NCBI GenBank assembly: GCA_015548865.1
Contig: JADMXW010000010.1
Span: 1-64,000, forward strand
Source of the DNA: Serratia marcescens
GTDB taxonomy: Bacteria; Pseudomonadota; Gammaproteobacteria; Enterobacterales; Enterobacteriaceae
DNA length: 64,000 nt
Reading direction: 5' to 3'
Numbering within the stretch: the stretch's first letter is position 1; every line of letters begins with the position of its first letter. Below, piece by piece: positions 40,799 to 49,878 of this stretch. A program made the translations under genes and the position numbers. The notes below the pieces were generated by a model. The model saw only the letters and a list, made by a program, of their open reading frames with translations, was not told the origin of the DNA and ran no database searches.

Positions 40799-42034
40799 AT
40801 GGCGAAGCAAAAAGCATTGACGGGCGTTACCGTGGTAGAGCTGGCGACATTTATCGCCGTCCCTGCTGCCGGACGTATTCTGGCAGACATGGGGGCAAAC
40901 GTGATTAAAATAGAATCCCTGGACGGGGATAATTTACGTTACACCGCGCCAACGGAAGGGAGACCTTTAGATCAGCATGAAAATACCACCTTTGACTTGG
41001 AGAATGCCAATAAACGCGGCATTGCTCTGAACACCAAAACGGCCACCGGACAGAAGATATTGTTTCAACTGCTGGAGAAGGCTGACATTTTTCTCACTAA
41101 CTGGCGGCCAAAAGCGCGCGCGCGTGCCGGTTTGGATTACGAAACGCTGAAACAAAAATTCCCTCATCTGGTTTATGCCTGCGTTACGGGCTATGGCGAC
41201 ACTGGGCCAGATCAGGATTTGCCGGGCTTTGATTACACCGCGTTTTATGCGCGTGGCGGTATTTTGGGATCGCTGTATCAGAAAGGCACAGTGCCGATGA
41301 ACGTGATCCCCGGTTTAGGCGATCATCAGTGCGCCATGGCACTGGTATCTGGGGTGTTGGCTGCCTATATCCATGCCAAAAATACCGGTGAAGGGGAGTA
41401 CGTATCCACCAACTTGCTGCATACCTCGATCTACACTCAGGCGATCATGATTCAAGCTGCACAATATAAAGAGTATGGCCAGCCTTATCCTATCGATCGC
41501 CGCACAACCACCAGCCCGTTTATTTTGGCCTACAAGACCAAAGATGATCGCTTTATTCAGATTTGCATGCCCGTATACGACGCTTATTACAGCAAATTTA
41601 TTACCTGCATAGGCCGTGAAGATCTGGCACAAGACCCGCGCTACACCCACCTGCAAGAAGTCGCCAAACACAAACGTTCACCCGAACTTTACGACATTAT
41701 CTGGCAACAGATGGAACAGAAGACCGTCAATGAGTGGCGGGAGATTTTTCTGGCGAACGACATTCCCTTCAGTGTGGCGCAACTGTGGGAAGAGGTATTG
41801 GAAGATAAGCAGGCCTGGGCCATTGATACCTTCTATCGCATGCAGTACGCCAACGGCAGTGAAAAGGCACTGGTACGCCCCCCCATCAGCTTCCTGGAAA
41901 GCGGTCTGCCGGACTATCAGCGTGGCCCTCTGCTGGGTGAAGACACACCAGCCATTCTGCAGGAACTCGGTTACAGCGCGGATGAAATTGCCAAGCTGGA
42001 AGCCAGCAAGGATGTCAGCGTCTGGCGGGAATAG
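40799..42034 (+). CDS. Family III CoA-transferase (HadA/CaiB-like)
   Basis: 411 residues, GGAG upstream of the ATG. The catalytic Asp145 lies in PGFDYTAFYARGG, the motif seen in clostridial HadA (2-hydroxyisocaproate CoA-transferase) and FldA. Other family marks are VELATFIAVPAAGRILADMG, FDLENANKRG and PGLGDHQCAMALVSG. By eye it is closer to HadA than to carnitine CaiB. It would move CoA from the saturated acyl-CoA product to the incoming 2-hydroxy acid, so ATP is needed only for priming. Confidence 0.88.
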   Translation: MAKQKALTGVTVVELATFIAVPAAGRILADMGANVIKIESLDGDNLRYTAPTEGRPLDQHENTTFDLENANKRGIALNTKTATGQKILFQLLEKADIFLTNWRPKARARAGLDYETLKQKFPHLVYACVTGYGDTGPDQDLPGFDYTAFYARGGILGSLYQKGTVPMNVIPGLGDHQCAMALVSGVLAAYIHAKNTGEGEYVSTNLLHTSIYTQAIMIQAAQYKEYGQPYPIDRRTTTSPFILAYKTKDDRFIQICMPVYDAYYSKFITCIGREDLAQDPRYTHLQEVAKHKRSPELYDIIWQQMEQKTVNEWREIFLANDIPFSVAQLWEEVLEDKQAWAIDTFYRMQYANGSEKALVRPPISFLESGLPDYQRGPLLGEDTPAILQELGYSADEIAKLEASKDVSVWRE

Positions 42035-42085
42035 CTAACGCGGCGGTTGTGTCATCGGAACAGGTCAGTACCGAAGAGAGGCTGT

Positions 42086-42910
42086 ATGCAAGAGATACTT
42101 ACCATGGGGGTGGATATCGGTTCGTCCGCCTCGAAATGCATCATCATGCGTAACGGAACAGAAATTGTCGCACAATCCTTGTTTGCGGTGGGGGCGGGTA
42201 CGTCTGGACCGGAAAAATCGATAGCGGAAGTGTTGCGCTTGTATGGCGGTGCTCGCAGCGATATCCGTTGGGTGTGCGCCACTGGCTATGGTCGCAATTC
42301 CCTTAAGGAAGCCAACAAAGAGATTAGCGAGCTCAGTTGCCATGCCAAAGGTGCCAACTATCTGTTCCCCGGCGTTAAAACGGTCATAGATATCGGAGGG
42401 CAAGATGTTAAAGCCCTGCATATGGATGGGCAGGGGCGCCTGCTTAATTTTGTCATGAACGATAAGTGTGCCGCAGGCACCGGGCGTTTTCTCGATGTCA
42501 TGTCGCGGGTGCTGGAGACACGCATCGACGAGCTTGCAGCGCTCGGCGCACAGTCACAAAAGCAGGTCACCATCAGCTCAACCTGTACGGTATTTTCCGA
42601 ATCCGAAGTGATCTCACATCTCGCCAATAACGAAACCATCCCCGACATTATCAATGGTATTCACAAATCCGTTGCCAGCCGTATTGCCGGGCTGGCAAAA
42701 CGCGTCGGTATTGAACAACCGGTCATCATGACCGGCGGCGTAGCGAAGAATTTTGAAGTGGTTCGCTATGTCAGTCAGGAATTGGGTGCTCCCATCAAGA
42801 CATCGCCATTATCACAATATAACGGGGCGATAGGAGCGGCTATTTATGCGTTTGAAGCGTGCAGCGCGTTACTCGCTAGCGACGCACCTCTTTCAGGAAC
42901 ACATCTATGA
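42086..42910 (+). CDS. 2-Hydroxyacyl-CoA dehydratase activator (HadI/HgdC-like)
   Basis: 274 residues from the ATG at 42086 (GAAGAGAGG upstream). An actin-fold ATPase: MGVDIGSSASKCI, then TVIDIGGQDVKAL and a C-terminal PVIMTGGVAKN. The two cysteines that bind the [4Fe-4S] cluster between two subunits are visible in NDKCAAGTGRFLD (C128) and SSTCTVFSESEVISH (C167). It hydrolyses ATP to push one electron of very low potential into the dehydratase, a strictly anaerobic reaction. It follows the CoA-transferase gene as in clostridial had operons. Confidence 0.92.
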   Translation: MQEILTMGVDIGSSASKCIIMRNGTEIVAQSLFAVGAGTSGPEKSIAEVLRLYGGARSDIRWVCATGYGRNSLKEANKEISELSCHAKGANYLFPGVKTVIDIGGQDVKALHMDGQGRLLNFVMNDKCAAGTGRFLDVMSRVLETRIDELAALGAQSQKQVTISSTCTVFSESEVISHLANNETIPDIINGIHKSVASRIAGLAKRVGIEQPVIMTGGVAKNFEVVRYVSQELGAPIKTSPLSQYNGAIGAAIYAFEACSALLASDAPLSGTHL

Positions 42911-44148
42911 GCAATGTAACCCCTCAAACGTCGGAACCTGTTCCGGCAAAGAAAAAATTACAGAATATCGCAGCTCAAGCTTATCAACGGGCCTGGGATG
43001 CGAAAAATCGCGGTGAAAAAATCGGCTGGTGTGCCTCCAACTTTCCTCAGGAGATTGCGGAAACATTGGATATCCCAGTGGTGTATCCAGAAAATCAGGC
43101 GGCAGCTATCGCGGCAAAAGGCGGTGGCCTGCGCATGTGCGAACATGCCGAGAGTCTGGGGTATTCCAACGATATTTGTGCCTATGCCCGCATCAGCCTT
43201 TCTTACGCGGATATCAAGCACTGCGAAGAGATGGATATGCCGCAGCCGGATTTTCTGCTGTGCTGTAACAACATCTGCAATTGCATGATCAAGTGGTATG
43301 AAAATATTGCCTATGAATTGAATATCCCGCTGATCCTGATCGATATCCCGTTCAAAAATGACTACGACACCGATGACGCCACGGTGCGCTATATCAAGGC
43401 GCAGTTTGACGACGCTTTTACGCGTCTGGAAGAAATTACCGGTCGCACGTATTCAGCGGAACGGTTCAAGGAAGTGTGTGAAATATCGCAACGCACCGGC
43501 CGCGCCTGGCTGAAAGCGGCGGAATATTGTCAGTATCAACCTTCACCCATGAACGGTTTCGATCTGTTCAATCACATGGCGGTGGCTGTCTGCGCGCGCG
43601 GGAGACTGGAAGCGGCAGAAGCCTTTGAGCAGCTGTGTGAGGAGATGGAACACAATATTCAAGAGAAGCAGTCCACCTACCGTGGTGAAGAGAAATATCG
43701 CGTGTTGTTTGAAGGCATCGCCTGCTGGCCCTATTTGCGTGCCACGTCCACGCCGTTGAAGGAGCAGGGAATCAACGTTACCGCCACGGTGTACGCCACG
43801 GCGTTTGGCGTGATTTACCAAAACAGCGACGAAATGATGCGCGCTTACTCCTACGTGCCTAACTGCGTATCGGTGGAACGTGCGGCAGACATGCGTATTA
43901 ATGTGGGCCGCCAGAACCACATTGATGGCGCGATCATTCACGTCAATCGCAGTTGCAAGTTGTGGAGCGGCATCATGCCAGAGATTGAGCGCCGCATTCG
44001 TCACGAACTGAATATCCCTACTGTCACGTTTGATGGCGATCAGGCCGATCCGCGCGGATTCTCTGAAGCGCAATACGTGACTCGCATTGAGGCACTGACG
44101 GAAATTATGGCTGCCAATAAAGCTGCTGCAGGCAAAGGGGGTTTGTGA
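42907..44148 (+). CDS. 2-Hydroxyacyl-CoA dehydratase alpha subunit (HadB-like)
   Basis: 413 residues; the ATG overlaps the activator stop. The text follows the clostridial HadB pattern closely: GWCASNFPQEIAE, YPENQAAAIAAKGGGLRMCE, DICAYARISL, DFLLCCNNICNCMIKWYENI, SPMNGFDLFNHMAV, GIACWPYLRATSTP and TVTFDGDQADPRGFSEAQ. Conserved cysteines (near residues 78, 91, 119, 120, 124) serve [4Fe-4S] binding. With the beta subunit it removes water from a 2-hydroxyacyl-CoA through a ketyl radical. Confidence 0.92.
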   Translation: MSNVTPQTSEPVPAKKKLQNIAAQAYQRAWDAKNRGEKIGWCASNFPQEIAETLDIPVVYPENQAAAIAAKGGGLRMCEHAESLGYSNDICAYARISLSYADIKHCEEMDMPQPDFLLCCNNICNCMIKWYENIAYELNIPLILIDIPFKNDYDTDDATVRYIKAQFDDAFTRLEEITGRTYSAERFKEVCEISQRTGRAWLKAAEYCQYQPSPMNGFDLFNHMAVAVCARGRLEAAEAFEQLCEEMEHNIQEKQSTYRGEEKYRVLFEGIACWPYLRATSTPLKEQGINVTATVYATAFGVIYQNSDEMMRAYSYVPNCVSVERAADMRINVGRQNHIDGAIIHVNRSCKLWSGIMPEIERRIRHELNIPTVTFDGDQADPRGFSEAQYVTRIEALTEIMAANKAAAGKGGL

Positions 44149-45281
44149 TGGAACGCGTAAATCAAAAAATTGAACAGTTGCAAGAGATCGTCAATAACCC
44201 CGGCAAACAGCTTAATGCGTTGCTGAAAAGCGGCAAGCAGGTTGTTGGCTGTTTTCCGGAATATACCCCGAATGAAATCGTTTATGCGGCAGGTATGGTG
44301 CCGTTTGGACTCTGGGGAGCGGAAGGGAAGGAGATCTCTGAGGCCAAGAAATACTTCCCGCCGTTTTACTGCGCGCTGGCGCTGTCCACGCTGGAGCTGG
44401 GGCTGGATCATGCACTGAATAAACTGTCGGCGGTGATGATTCCGGTGCTGTGTGACACCCTGAAATGCCTGGGGCAAAACTGGAAGGTCGGGGTGCCACA
44501 GGTGCCCTTTATCCAACTGGTGCATCCACAGAACCGCGCCATGCCAGCCGGTATTGCGTTTTTAACTGAACAGTATCAGCGTATCGCCCAGCAGTTAGGG
44601 CAGATATCTGGACAGCCTGTTACGCCGCAAGCGCTCGATCGTGCCATTGAACTGTTTAATCAGCATCGTGCCGCGCTGCGTGAGTTCTCACTGGTTGCCG
44701 CTCGCTATCCGCGTACCATTAGTCCACTGATGCGTAATACCGTGATAAAAAGCGGCTATTTCATGGACGTGATCGAACATACCCAATGTGTGCGTGAGAT
44801 CATCGCACTGTGCACAGAATTGCCAACAGAGCAGTGGGATGGTCATAACATTGTAGTGACCGGCATCATCGCGGACAGCCCTGCCATTCTGCAAATTTTT
44901 GCTGACAACCATATGGCGATCGTGGCCGATGAAGTGGCTCATGAATCCCGTCAATTCCGGCAAGACGTTCCGCCTGACAGCGATCCCTACCGTCGTCTGG
45001 CCTTGCAGATTGCCCAGCTCGAAGGGTGCTCATTACTACACGATCCTGAGAAGAAACGTGGCAGCGTGTTGGTTGATATGGTGCGAAAAAATAATGCGCA
45101 GGGCGTGGTGTATCTGTTAACCAAGTTTTGCGATCCGGAAGAATTTGATGCACCCATTATCAAAAAACAGCTCGATAAGGAAGGTATTCCATCCATTATT
45201 ATTGAAATCGATCAACAAACAAAAAGTTACGAGCAGGCACGTACGGCGTTACAGACTTTTGCCGATGTGCTGTCGGCATAA
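44148..45281 (+). CDS. 2-Hydroxyacyl-CoA dehydratase beta subunit (HadC-like)
   Basis: 377 residues; the ATG overlaps the alpha-subunit stop (TGATG). Typical blocks are VVGCFPEYTPNEIVYAAGMV, PVLCDTLKCLGQNWKVGVPQ, FIQLVHPQNRAM, HESRQFRQDVPPDSDPYRRL, KFCDPEEFDAPIIKKQL and IIEIDQQTKSYEQARTALQ. These match the HadC subunit of Clostridioides nearly word for word in places. Cysteines for the second [4Fe-4S] cluster are retained. It ends 133 bases before the permease gene. Confidence 0.92.
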   Translation: MERVNQKIEQLQEIVNNPGKQLNALLKSGKQVVGCFPEYTPNEIVYAAGMVPFGLWGAEGKEISEAKKYFPPFYCALALSTLELGLDHALNKLSAVMIPVLCDTLKCLGQNWKVGVPQVPFIQLVHPQNRAMPAGIAFLTEQYQRIAQQLGQISGQPVTPQALDRAIELFNQHRAALREFSLVAARYPRTISPLMRNTVIKSGYFMDVIEHTQCVREIIALCTELPTEQWDGHNIVVTGIIADSPAILQIFADNHMAIVADEVAHESRQFRQDVPPDSDPYRRLALQIAQLEGCSLLHDPEKKRGSVLVDMVRKNNAQGVVYLLTKFCDPEEFDAPIIKKQLDKEGIPSIIIEIDQQTKSYEQARTALQTFADVLSA

Positions 45282-45317
45282 ATGAATGTGCGACGATTGG
45301 TAAATTAATGAAACCGG

Positions 45318-45348
45318 GTTGAACGCGGCATATTACACCGCGTTCAAC
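45318..45348 (+). repeat. 11-bp perfect hairpin between dehydratase and permease genes
   Basis: GTTGAACGCGG and CCGCGTTCAAC around a nine-base loop. No T tract follows, so full termination is unlikely. It could cause partial termination or stabilise the upstream mRNA, setting the ratio of dehydratase to permease. Confidence 0.5.
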
Positions 45349-45413
45349 GAAGGTGAATGGTTGTTTAATTTAATCATCTCTGACTCTGATAAATAAATAG
45401 AAGAGAGAATATC

Positions 45414-46751
45414 ATGGGTATTTTCTGTTTGATTCTCGGATTAATTATTTTGATGGTGATGTGTATAAAAGGCATACACATCTTTATTTCTGTCTTCACA
45501 GCCAGCCTGTTTTTAGCCGTGACGGCATGGTTAACCGCGCCAGATGGCCTGAATCCGCTGGATGCGATATTAAAAATCTACACCACGGGGCTTGGCAGCT
45601 ACTTCGGCGCCTTCTTTTTTATCTTCGTACTGGGGGCGATATTCGGCAAGCTGACGGCCATCAGCGGCGCGGCTGACAGTGTGGCATCGTTCATCATCGG
45701 CAAATTTGGTGAAAGGGCGGTAATTCCCTCGTTGGTAGCGGCTTGTGCCATTCTTGCCTATGGCGGCGTTTCGGTGTTTGTGGCGCTGTTTACCGTCTAC
45801 TCCATGATGGTCAGCATGTTTAAAAAGGCCAATTTGCCGCGCAGACTGATCCCCGCCGTCTATTTTGCCGGTGCGGGCACCTTTGTCATGATCATGCCGG
45901 GGTCGCCGCAAATCCAGAACCTGATCCCGATGAAGTTTCTCGGCACCTCAGCCACCGCGGGGTTAGTGCCAGGGTTATTGACGGCCGCTTTTCAGGCGAC
46001 ACTGGTGATCTTCTATCTGTCATGGCTGTTTCGCAAAGTGAAAGCCAGCGGAGAAGGGTGGGTGGATGACGATGCCGCCGCCGGGAAAAGTAAGGCTCCA
46101 CAAAGTGCGGCAAAAGATAAGCCGCAGCCCCATGTGATCATTGCGCTGCTGCCGATGCTGCTGTTGCTGTCAGTGCTGAACATTTTGAAATGGGACCCGG
46201 CAATTGCGCTGTTTTGCGCCATCGTTTCGGCACTGATTATTTACGCTCGTTATCTCAACTGGAAAGAGATTATTGGCAACCTGGCGGCAGGCACCATGGA
46301 GGGTGTGGTGTCTCTGTTTAATACAGCGGTCATCGTTGGTTTTGGCGCGCTGGTCATGAAGTTGCCTGCGTTTCAGGAATCCTTTCAAGCGATCGCGCAC
46401 TCCGGGCTGAGTCCGTTGATGGTCACCGCCATTGCCGTCGGCGCGTTGGTGTTTATCAGCGGTTCCGGTTCGGGTGCGCTCAGTATTGCCATGCCGCTGA
46501 TTGCCTCTATGTTTCCGGCAGCAGTGGTGGATCAGGGGGCATTGCACCGTGTGGCAACCATGGCTTGCATGAGTACCACGCCGCCCTTTAACGGATTGAT
46601 TATTACCGTGCTGAGTGTGTGCGGTGTCAGCCATAAACAAGCGTATGGTCCGGTCGGTATGCTGACGTTAGCCATTCCGTTGGTTGCCATGGCCTTTATG
46701 CTGCTGCTTTACGCTGTGTTGCCCGCCTCTATCACTATGCTTGGCGGCTGA
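45414..46751 (+). CDS. GntP-family permease, probable 2-hydroxy acid importer
   Basis: 445 residues with about twelve hydrophobic helices, opening MGIFCLILGLIILMVMCIKG. GntP-family character is seen in YGGVSVFVALFTVYSMM, AGAGTFVMIMPGSPQIQNLI, ISGSGSGALSIAMPLIASM and ACMSTTPPFNGLI. The family imports gluconate, hydroxybutyrate and related hydroxy acids by proton symport. In this operon the natural cargo is the 2-hydroxy acid that feeds the dehydratase, and it may also export the saturated acid. It stands in the place of CaiT in the carnitine system. Confidence 0.85.
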   Translation: MGIFCLILGLIILMVMCIKGIHIFISVFTASLFLAVTAWLTAPDGLNPLDAILKIYTTGLGSYFGAFFFIFVLGAIFGKLTAISGAADSVASFIIGKFGERAVIPSLVAACAILAYGGVSVFVALFTVYSMMVSMFKKANLPRRLIPAVYFAGAGTFVMIMPGSPQIQNLIPMKFLGTSATAGLVPGLLTAAFQATLVIFYLSWLFRKVKASGEGWVDDDAAAGKSKAPQSAAKDKPQPHVIIALLPMLLLLSVLNILKWDPAIALFCAIVSALIIYARYLNWKEIIGNLAAGTMEGVVSLFNTAVIVGFGALVMKLPAFQESFQAIAHSGLSPLMVTAIAVGALVFISGSGSGALSIAMPLIASMFPAAVVDQGALHRVATMACMSTTPPFNGLIITVLSVCGVSHKQAYGPVGMLTLAIPLVAMAFMLLLYAVLPASITMLGG

Positions 46752-46782
46752 ATCCCTTTTTTAATCAGGGCGTGAACGACTC

Positions 46783-46816
46783 CGGTGCGCGGTAATTATC
46801 TTGTAACCGCGTACCG
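46783..46816 (+). repeat. Hairpin between permease and acyl-CoA dehydrogenase genes
   Basis: CGGTGCGCGGT and ACCGCGTACCG around a twelve-base loop, with one G-T pair. An A-run follows. A second intercistronic hairpin in this operon, perhaps for mRNA processing. Confidence 0.4.
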
Positions 46817-46878
46817 AAAAAATAGGAAACACCAGGGAATAGCCATTTATTCCAGCAAGATTATCGGGAGACGTAAAA

Positions 46879-48018
46879 ATGAATTTCGAACTTAACGAAG
46901 AACAAACGCTGATTCGTAATATGGTCAGAGAGTTTGTGGAAAGCGATATTAAACCCATTGCCGCTATTATTGATAAACAGCACCGTTTCCCGCAGGAAAG
47001 TATTACTCCAATGGCTGAATTAGGCCTGTTTGGTTTTAATATTAACGAGGAATTCGGCGGCAGCGATGCTGATGCAATCAGCTATATAGTGGCGACGGAA
47101 GAAATGGCAAAAGTGAGTGCTGCTCATGCCATGATCATGGGATCGCAATGTTCCCTGACCGGGCCGATCATTCAGAAATATGCCGATGTGCAGACACAGC
47201 AACGTTTGCTGCCAAAAGTGGTGACAGGGGAAAGCCTTGGCTGTTTCTGCCTGTCTGAGCCGAGCGCCGGATGTGATGCCGCCGCACAGCAGACAACCGC
47301 AGTGCGTCAGGGTGATAACTATATCATTAATGGCTCCAAGCTCTGGATCACCGCTGCGCCGCAAGGGGCATTCTTTATCGTGTTTGCCATGACCGACAAA
47401 AGCCAAGGGGTAAAGGGCATTACCGCGTTTCTGGTTGAGCGCGATAACCCTGGTATTAGCATCGGCCTGCCGGAAGAGAAAATGGGGATGAACGGTTCTG
47501 ATACCTGTGCCGTCAGCTTTAGCGACTGTGTGGTGCCAGCCAGTTGTCGTTTGGGTGCGGAAGGGAAAGGATTTGCTATCGCCATGGAAACGCTGGATGG
47601 TGGTCGGCTAAGTTGCTCGGCCATTGCGCTGGGTATTGCCCAAAGTGCACTCGATGCCACGCTCACGTACACCAAAGAGCGTATCCAGTTCGGTAAACCC
47701 ATTGCCGCCAATCAAGGGGTACAGTGGATGCTGGTGGAGATGGCTACCCAGGTCGATTGTGCCCGTATGCTGGTCTATCGTGCCGCTGCCGCCAAAATGG
47801 CCGGGCACCCCTACACACGCGAAGCCGCACAAGCCAAGCTCTATGCTTCTGAAGCTGCCACTTATGTCACACAAAAAGCGGTGCAACTGCACGGTGGCAT
47901 GGGCTACACCTCGTCGTATCCCGTTGAACGACTGATGCGGGAAGCGAAGCTGACAGAGATCTTCGAAGGCACCAGTGAAGTACAACGCATGGTGATTGCT
48001 AAACATATTTTGGCCTGA
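46879..48018 (+). CDS. Acyl-CoA dehydrogenase working as enoyl-CoA reductase (AcdB/CaiA-like)
   Basis: 379 residues, GGGAG upstream of the ATG. Family blocks are in place: CFCLSEPSAGCDAAA (flavin/substrate loop), INGSKLWITAAPQG, KERIQFGKPIAANQGVQWML, QLHGGMGYTSSYPVERLMRE and the catalytic Glu in LTEIFEGTSEVQR (about residue 363). In had and cai systems such enzymes run in the reducing direction, taking electrons from ETF to turn 2-enoyl-CoA into acyl-CoA. It is followed by the ETF genes. Confidence 0.9.
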   Translation: MNFELNEEQTLIRNMVREFVESDIKPIAAIIDKQHRFPQESITPMAELGLFGFNINEEFGGSDADAISYIVATEEMAKVSAAHAMIMGSQCSLTGPIIQKYADVQTQQRLLPKVVTGESLGCFCLSEPSAGCDAAAQQTTAVRQGDNYIINGSKLWITAAPQGAFFIVFAMTDKSQGVKGITAFLVERDNPGISIGLPEEKMGMNGSDTCAVSFSDCVVPASCRLGAEGKGFAIAMETLDGGRLSCSAIALGIAQSALDATLTYTKERIQFGKPIAANQGVQWMLVEMATQVDCARMLVYRAAAAKMAGHPYTREAAQAKLYASEAATYVTQKAVQLHGGMGYTSSYPVERLMREAKLTEIFEGTSEVQRMVIAKHILA

Positions 48019-48037
48019 GTCAGACCACAGACCTGTT

Positions 48038-48067
48038 GGCCACAGTGATCTCCTGCACGCTGTGGCC
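48038..48067 (+). repeat. Hairpin between acyl-CoA dehydrogenase and fixA-like genes
   Basis: GGCCACAG and CTGTGGCC with a 14-base loop; a weak T-rich stretch follows 20 bases later. Third intercistronic hairpin of the operon. Confidence 0.4.
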
Positions 48068-48118
48068 GGTTTCAACCACCCTTATTTTTTTCAGGCATCT
48101 TTAGGGAGAACACTCACT

Positions 48119-48895
48119 ATGAGACTTATCGCCTGCTGCAAAATCGTCCATGACGAGCAAGACATCACCACCAACGCCGATCGTTCTCTGTGTGTGGATA
48201 ATGCAAATTTGAAAATCAGCCTCTACGATCTCAATGCGTTAGAGGCCGCAACGGTGCTGGCAAGCGAACAGCCCGGTAGCCAACTGACGGCGCTTAGCGT
48301 GGGCAGTAAGACCCTATTGGAAAACGCCCGAATTCGTAAAGACGTGCTGTCTCGTGGGCCAGATACATTCACGGTGATTGCCGATGACGCCTGTGACGGG
48401 GGCTATCCCACCGAAACTGCACAGATTCTGGCCTGTGCCGCGCAGAAGTTAGGCTTCGATCTGATTATCTGTGGCGAAGGTTCTGGCGATCTCTATGCAC
48501 AGCAAACCGGCATCCAGATAGGGGAACGGCTCAACCTACCTTGCGTCAATGCGGTCAGCAAAATCACCATTGTCGGCGATAAAGTACGCGTTGAGCGCGA
48601 TCTCGACGATGTGGTTGAAGAGCTGGAACTGACATTGCCTGCGGTGATCTCCGTGACATCGGATATCAACACGCCGCGTCTGCCGTCAATGAAGGCGATT
48701 CTGGCAGCAAGTAAAAAAACGGTGACCCAGTGGAGTCTGGCCGATATAGCCTGTGACACAGGCCCGGTCACGGCGACCTGCGTTAGCGTCTGTGCGCCGG
48801 AACAGGCTGACAGGCTTGGCATCTGTATCGAAGGCGATTCTGACGACAATATCGCTGCCTTCGCTGATCATCTTCGTAAAGCGCTGAATCAATAA
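48119..48895 (+). CDS. fixA: Electron-transfer flavoprotein beta subunit (FixA-like)
   Basis: 258 residues from the ATG at 48119 (TTTAGGGAG upstream). ETF-beta marks are RLIACCKIVHDEQDI, SLYDLNALEAATVLASE, LIICGEGSGDLYAQQTGIQI and LPAVISVTSDINTPRLPSMK. It forms the ETF with the next gene product. FixA-type ETF holds an extra FAD and takes part in electron bifurcation from NADH when paired with FixC/FixX. Confidence 0.9.
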   Translation: MRLIACCKIVHDEQDITTNADRSLCVDNANLKISLYDLNALEAATVLASEQPGSQLTALSVGSKTLLENARIRKDVLSRGPDTFTVIADDACDGGYPTETAQILACAAQKLGFDLIICGEGSGDLYAQQTGIQIGERLNLPCVNAVSKITIVGDKVRVERDLDDVVEELELTLPAVISVTSDINTPRLPSMKAILAASKKTVTQWSLADIACDTGPVTATCVSVCAPEQADRLGICIEGDSDDNIAAFADHLRKALNQ

Positions 48896-48915
48896 CCCTA
48901 CGCAAGGAATCCATC

Positions 48916-49854
48916 ATGGCTACGCTATTACCTCTCGTTTTTGTTTACGCCGACAATGCGGATCGTCTTGCCGGATTAATTGCCAGCGCTCGCCAGTGGG
49001 GCGAGGAAGTTAACGTTTTATTTGTGGGGGATGAACAGCAAGTGAAGGCGTGCGTCAATCTCGGCGCCAATATCGTGTATCACTTCACGCCGCAGGAAGG
49101 CGTTGTCAGCGAAGACTACGTGCCGTCGTTTGTCAGTATTATTCGTGAATCGGGACCTCGGGCGCTGGTGTTGCTGGCGGCCAGCAAACGCGGCAAAGCC
49201 ATCGCCGCGCGACTCGGTGCACAACTTAATGCTGCGGTGGTCAACGATGTTATTCGCTTGCGAGTAGAAGAAGAGGGGGTGTTTGCTTCTCATCCGTTTT
49301 ATGGCGGTCTGGCCCATGAAACGCAACAGTTGCTCTCACCCTACGCTGTGGTCACCTGCGGCAGCAGCGCTGAGGAAAGCGTTAACAGTATGGCCAGCGC
49401 GAGTGTAAAGCCGGGCGCGTTTATTCCGCCGGCGCATCCGCTGAAACTGATTTCGTGTCGGGCCAAACCCGGTAGTACGGTTGACCTCGCCAAGGCGAAG
49501 CGCGTGGTCGGCGTTGGACGGGGTTTTGGCAAACAGCAGGATATTGCACTGGCGACGGCCTTGGCTCAGGCGATTCAGGGGGAAGTGGGTTGCTCGCGCC
49601 CCATTGCAGAGGGGGAAGGCTGGATGGAACATCAGCGCTATATCGGCGTTTCCGGCACCACGCTGCATGCCGATCTTTATATTGCCGCCGGCGTGTCTGG
49701 GCAGATCCAGCATATGGTCGGTGTGAATAACGTCAAAACGCTGGTTGCCATCAATAAAGACAAGAATGCCCCGATTTTCAACAGCGTTGATTACGGCATC
49801 GTCGGCGATCTTTATAAAATTCTCCCGGCGCTAACCGCTCTGTTAAACCGTTAA
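48916..49854 (+). CDS. fixB: Electron-transfer flavoprotein alpha subunit (FixB-like)
   Basis: 312 residues, AAGGAA upstream. The C-terminal FAD-binding domain is clear: VVGVGRGFGKQQDI, CSRPIAEGEGWMEHQRYIG, SGQIQHMVGVNNVKTLVAIN, KDKNAPIFNSVDYGIVGDL. The N-terminal part has the alpha-ETF fold (SAEESVNSMASASVKPG). Delivers electrons to the acyl-CoA dehydrogenase or the quinone branch. Confidence 0.9.
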   Translation: MATLLPLVFVYADNADRLAGLIASARQWGEEVNVLFVGDEQQVKACVNLGANIVYHFTPQEGVVSEDYVPSFVSIIRESGPRALVLLAASKRGKAIAARLGAQLNAAVVNDVIRLRVEEEGVFASHPFYGGLAHETQQLLSPYAVVTCGSSAEESVNSMASASVKPGAFIPPAHPLKLISCRAKPGSTVDLAKAKRVVGVGRGFGKQQDIALATALAQAIQGEVGCSRPIAEGEGWMEHQRYIGVSGTTLHADLYIAAGVSGQIQHMVGVNNVKTLVAINKDKNAPIFNSVDYGIVGDLYKILPALTALLNR

Positions 49855-49878
49855 CGCAAGAAAAAGGATTAACACACT

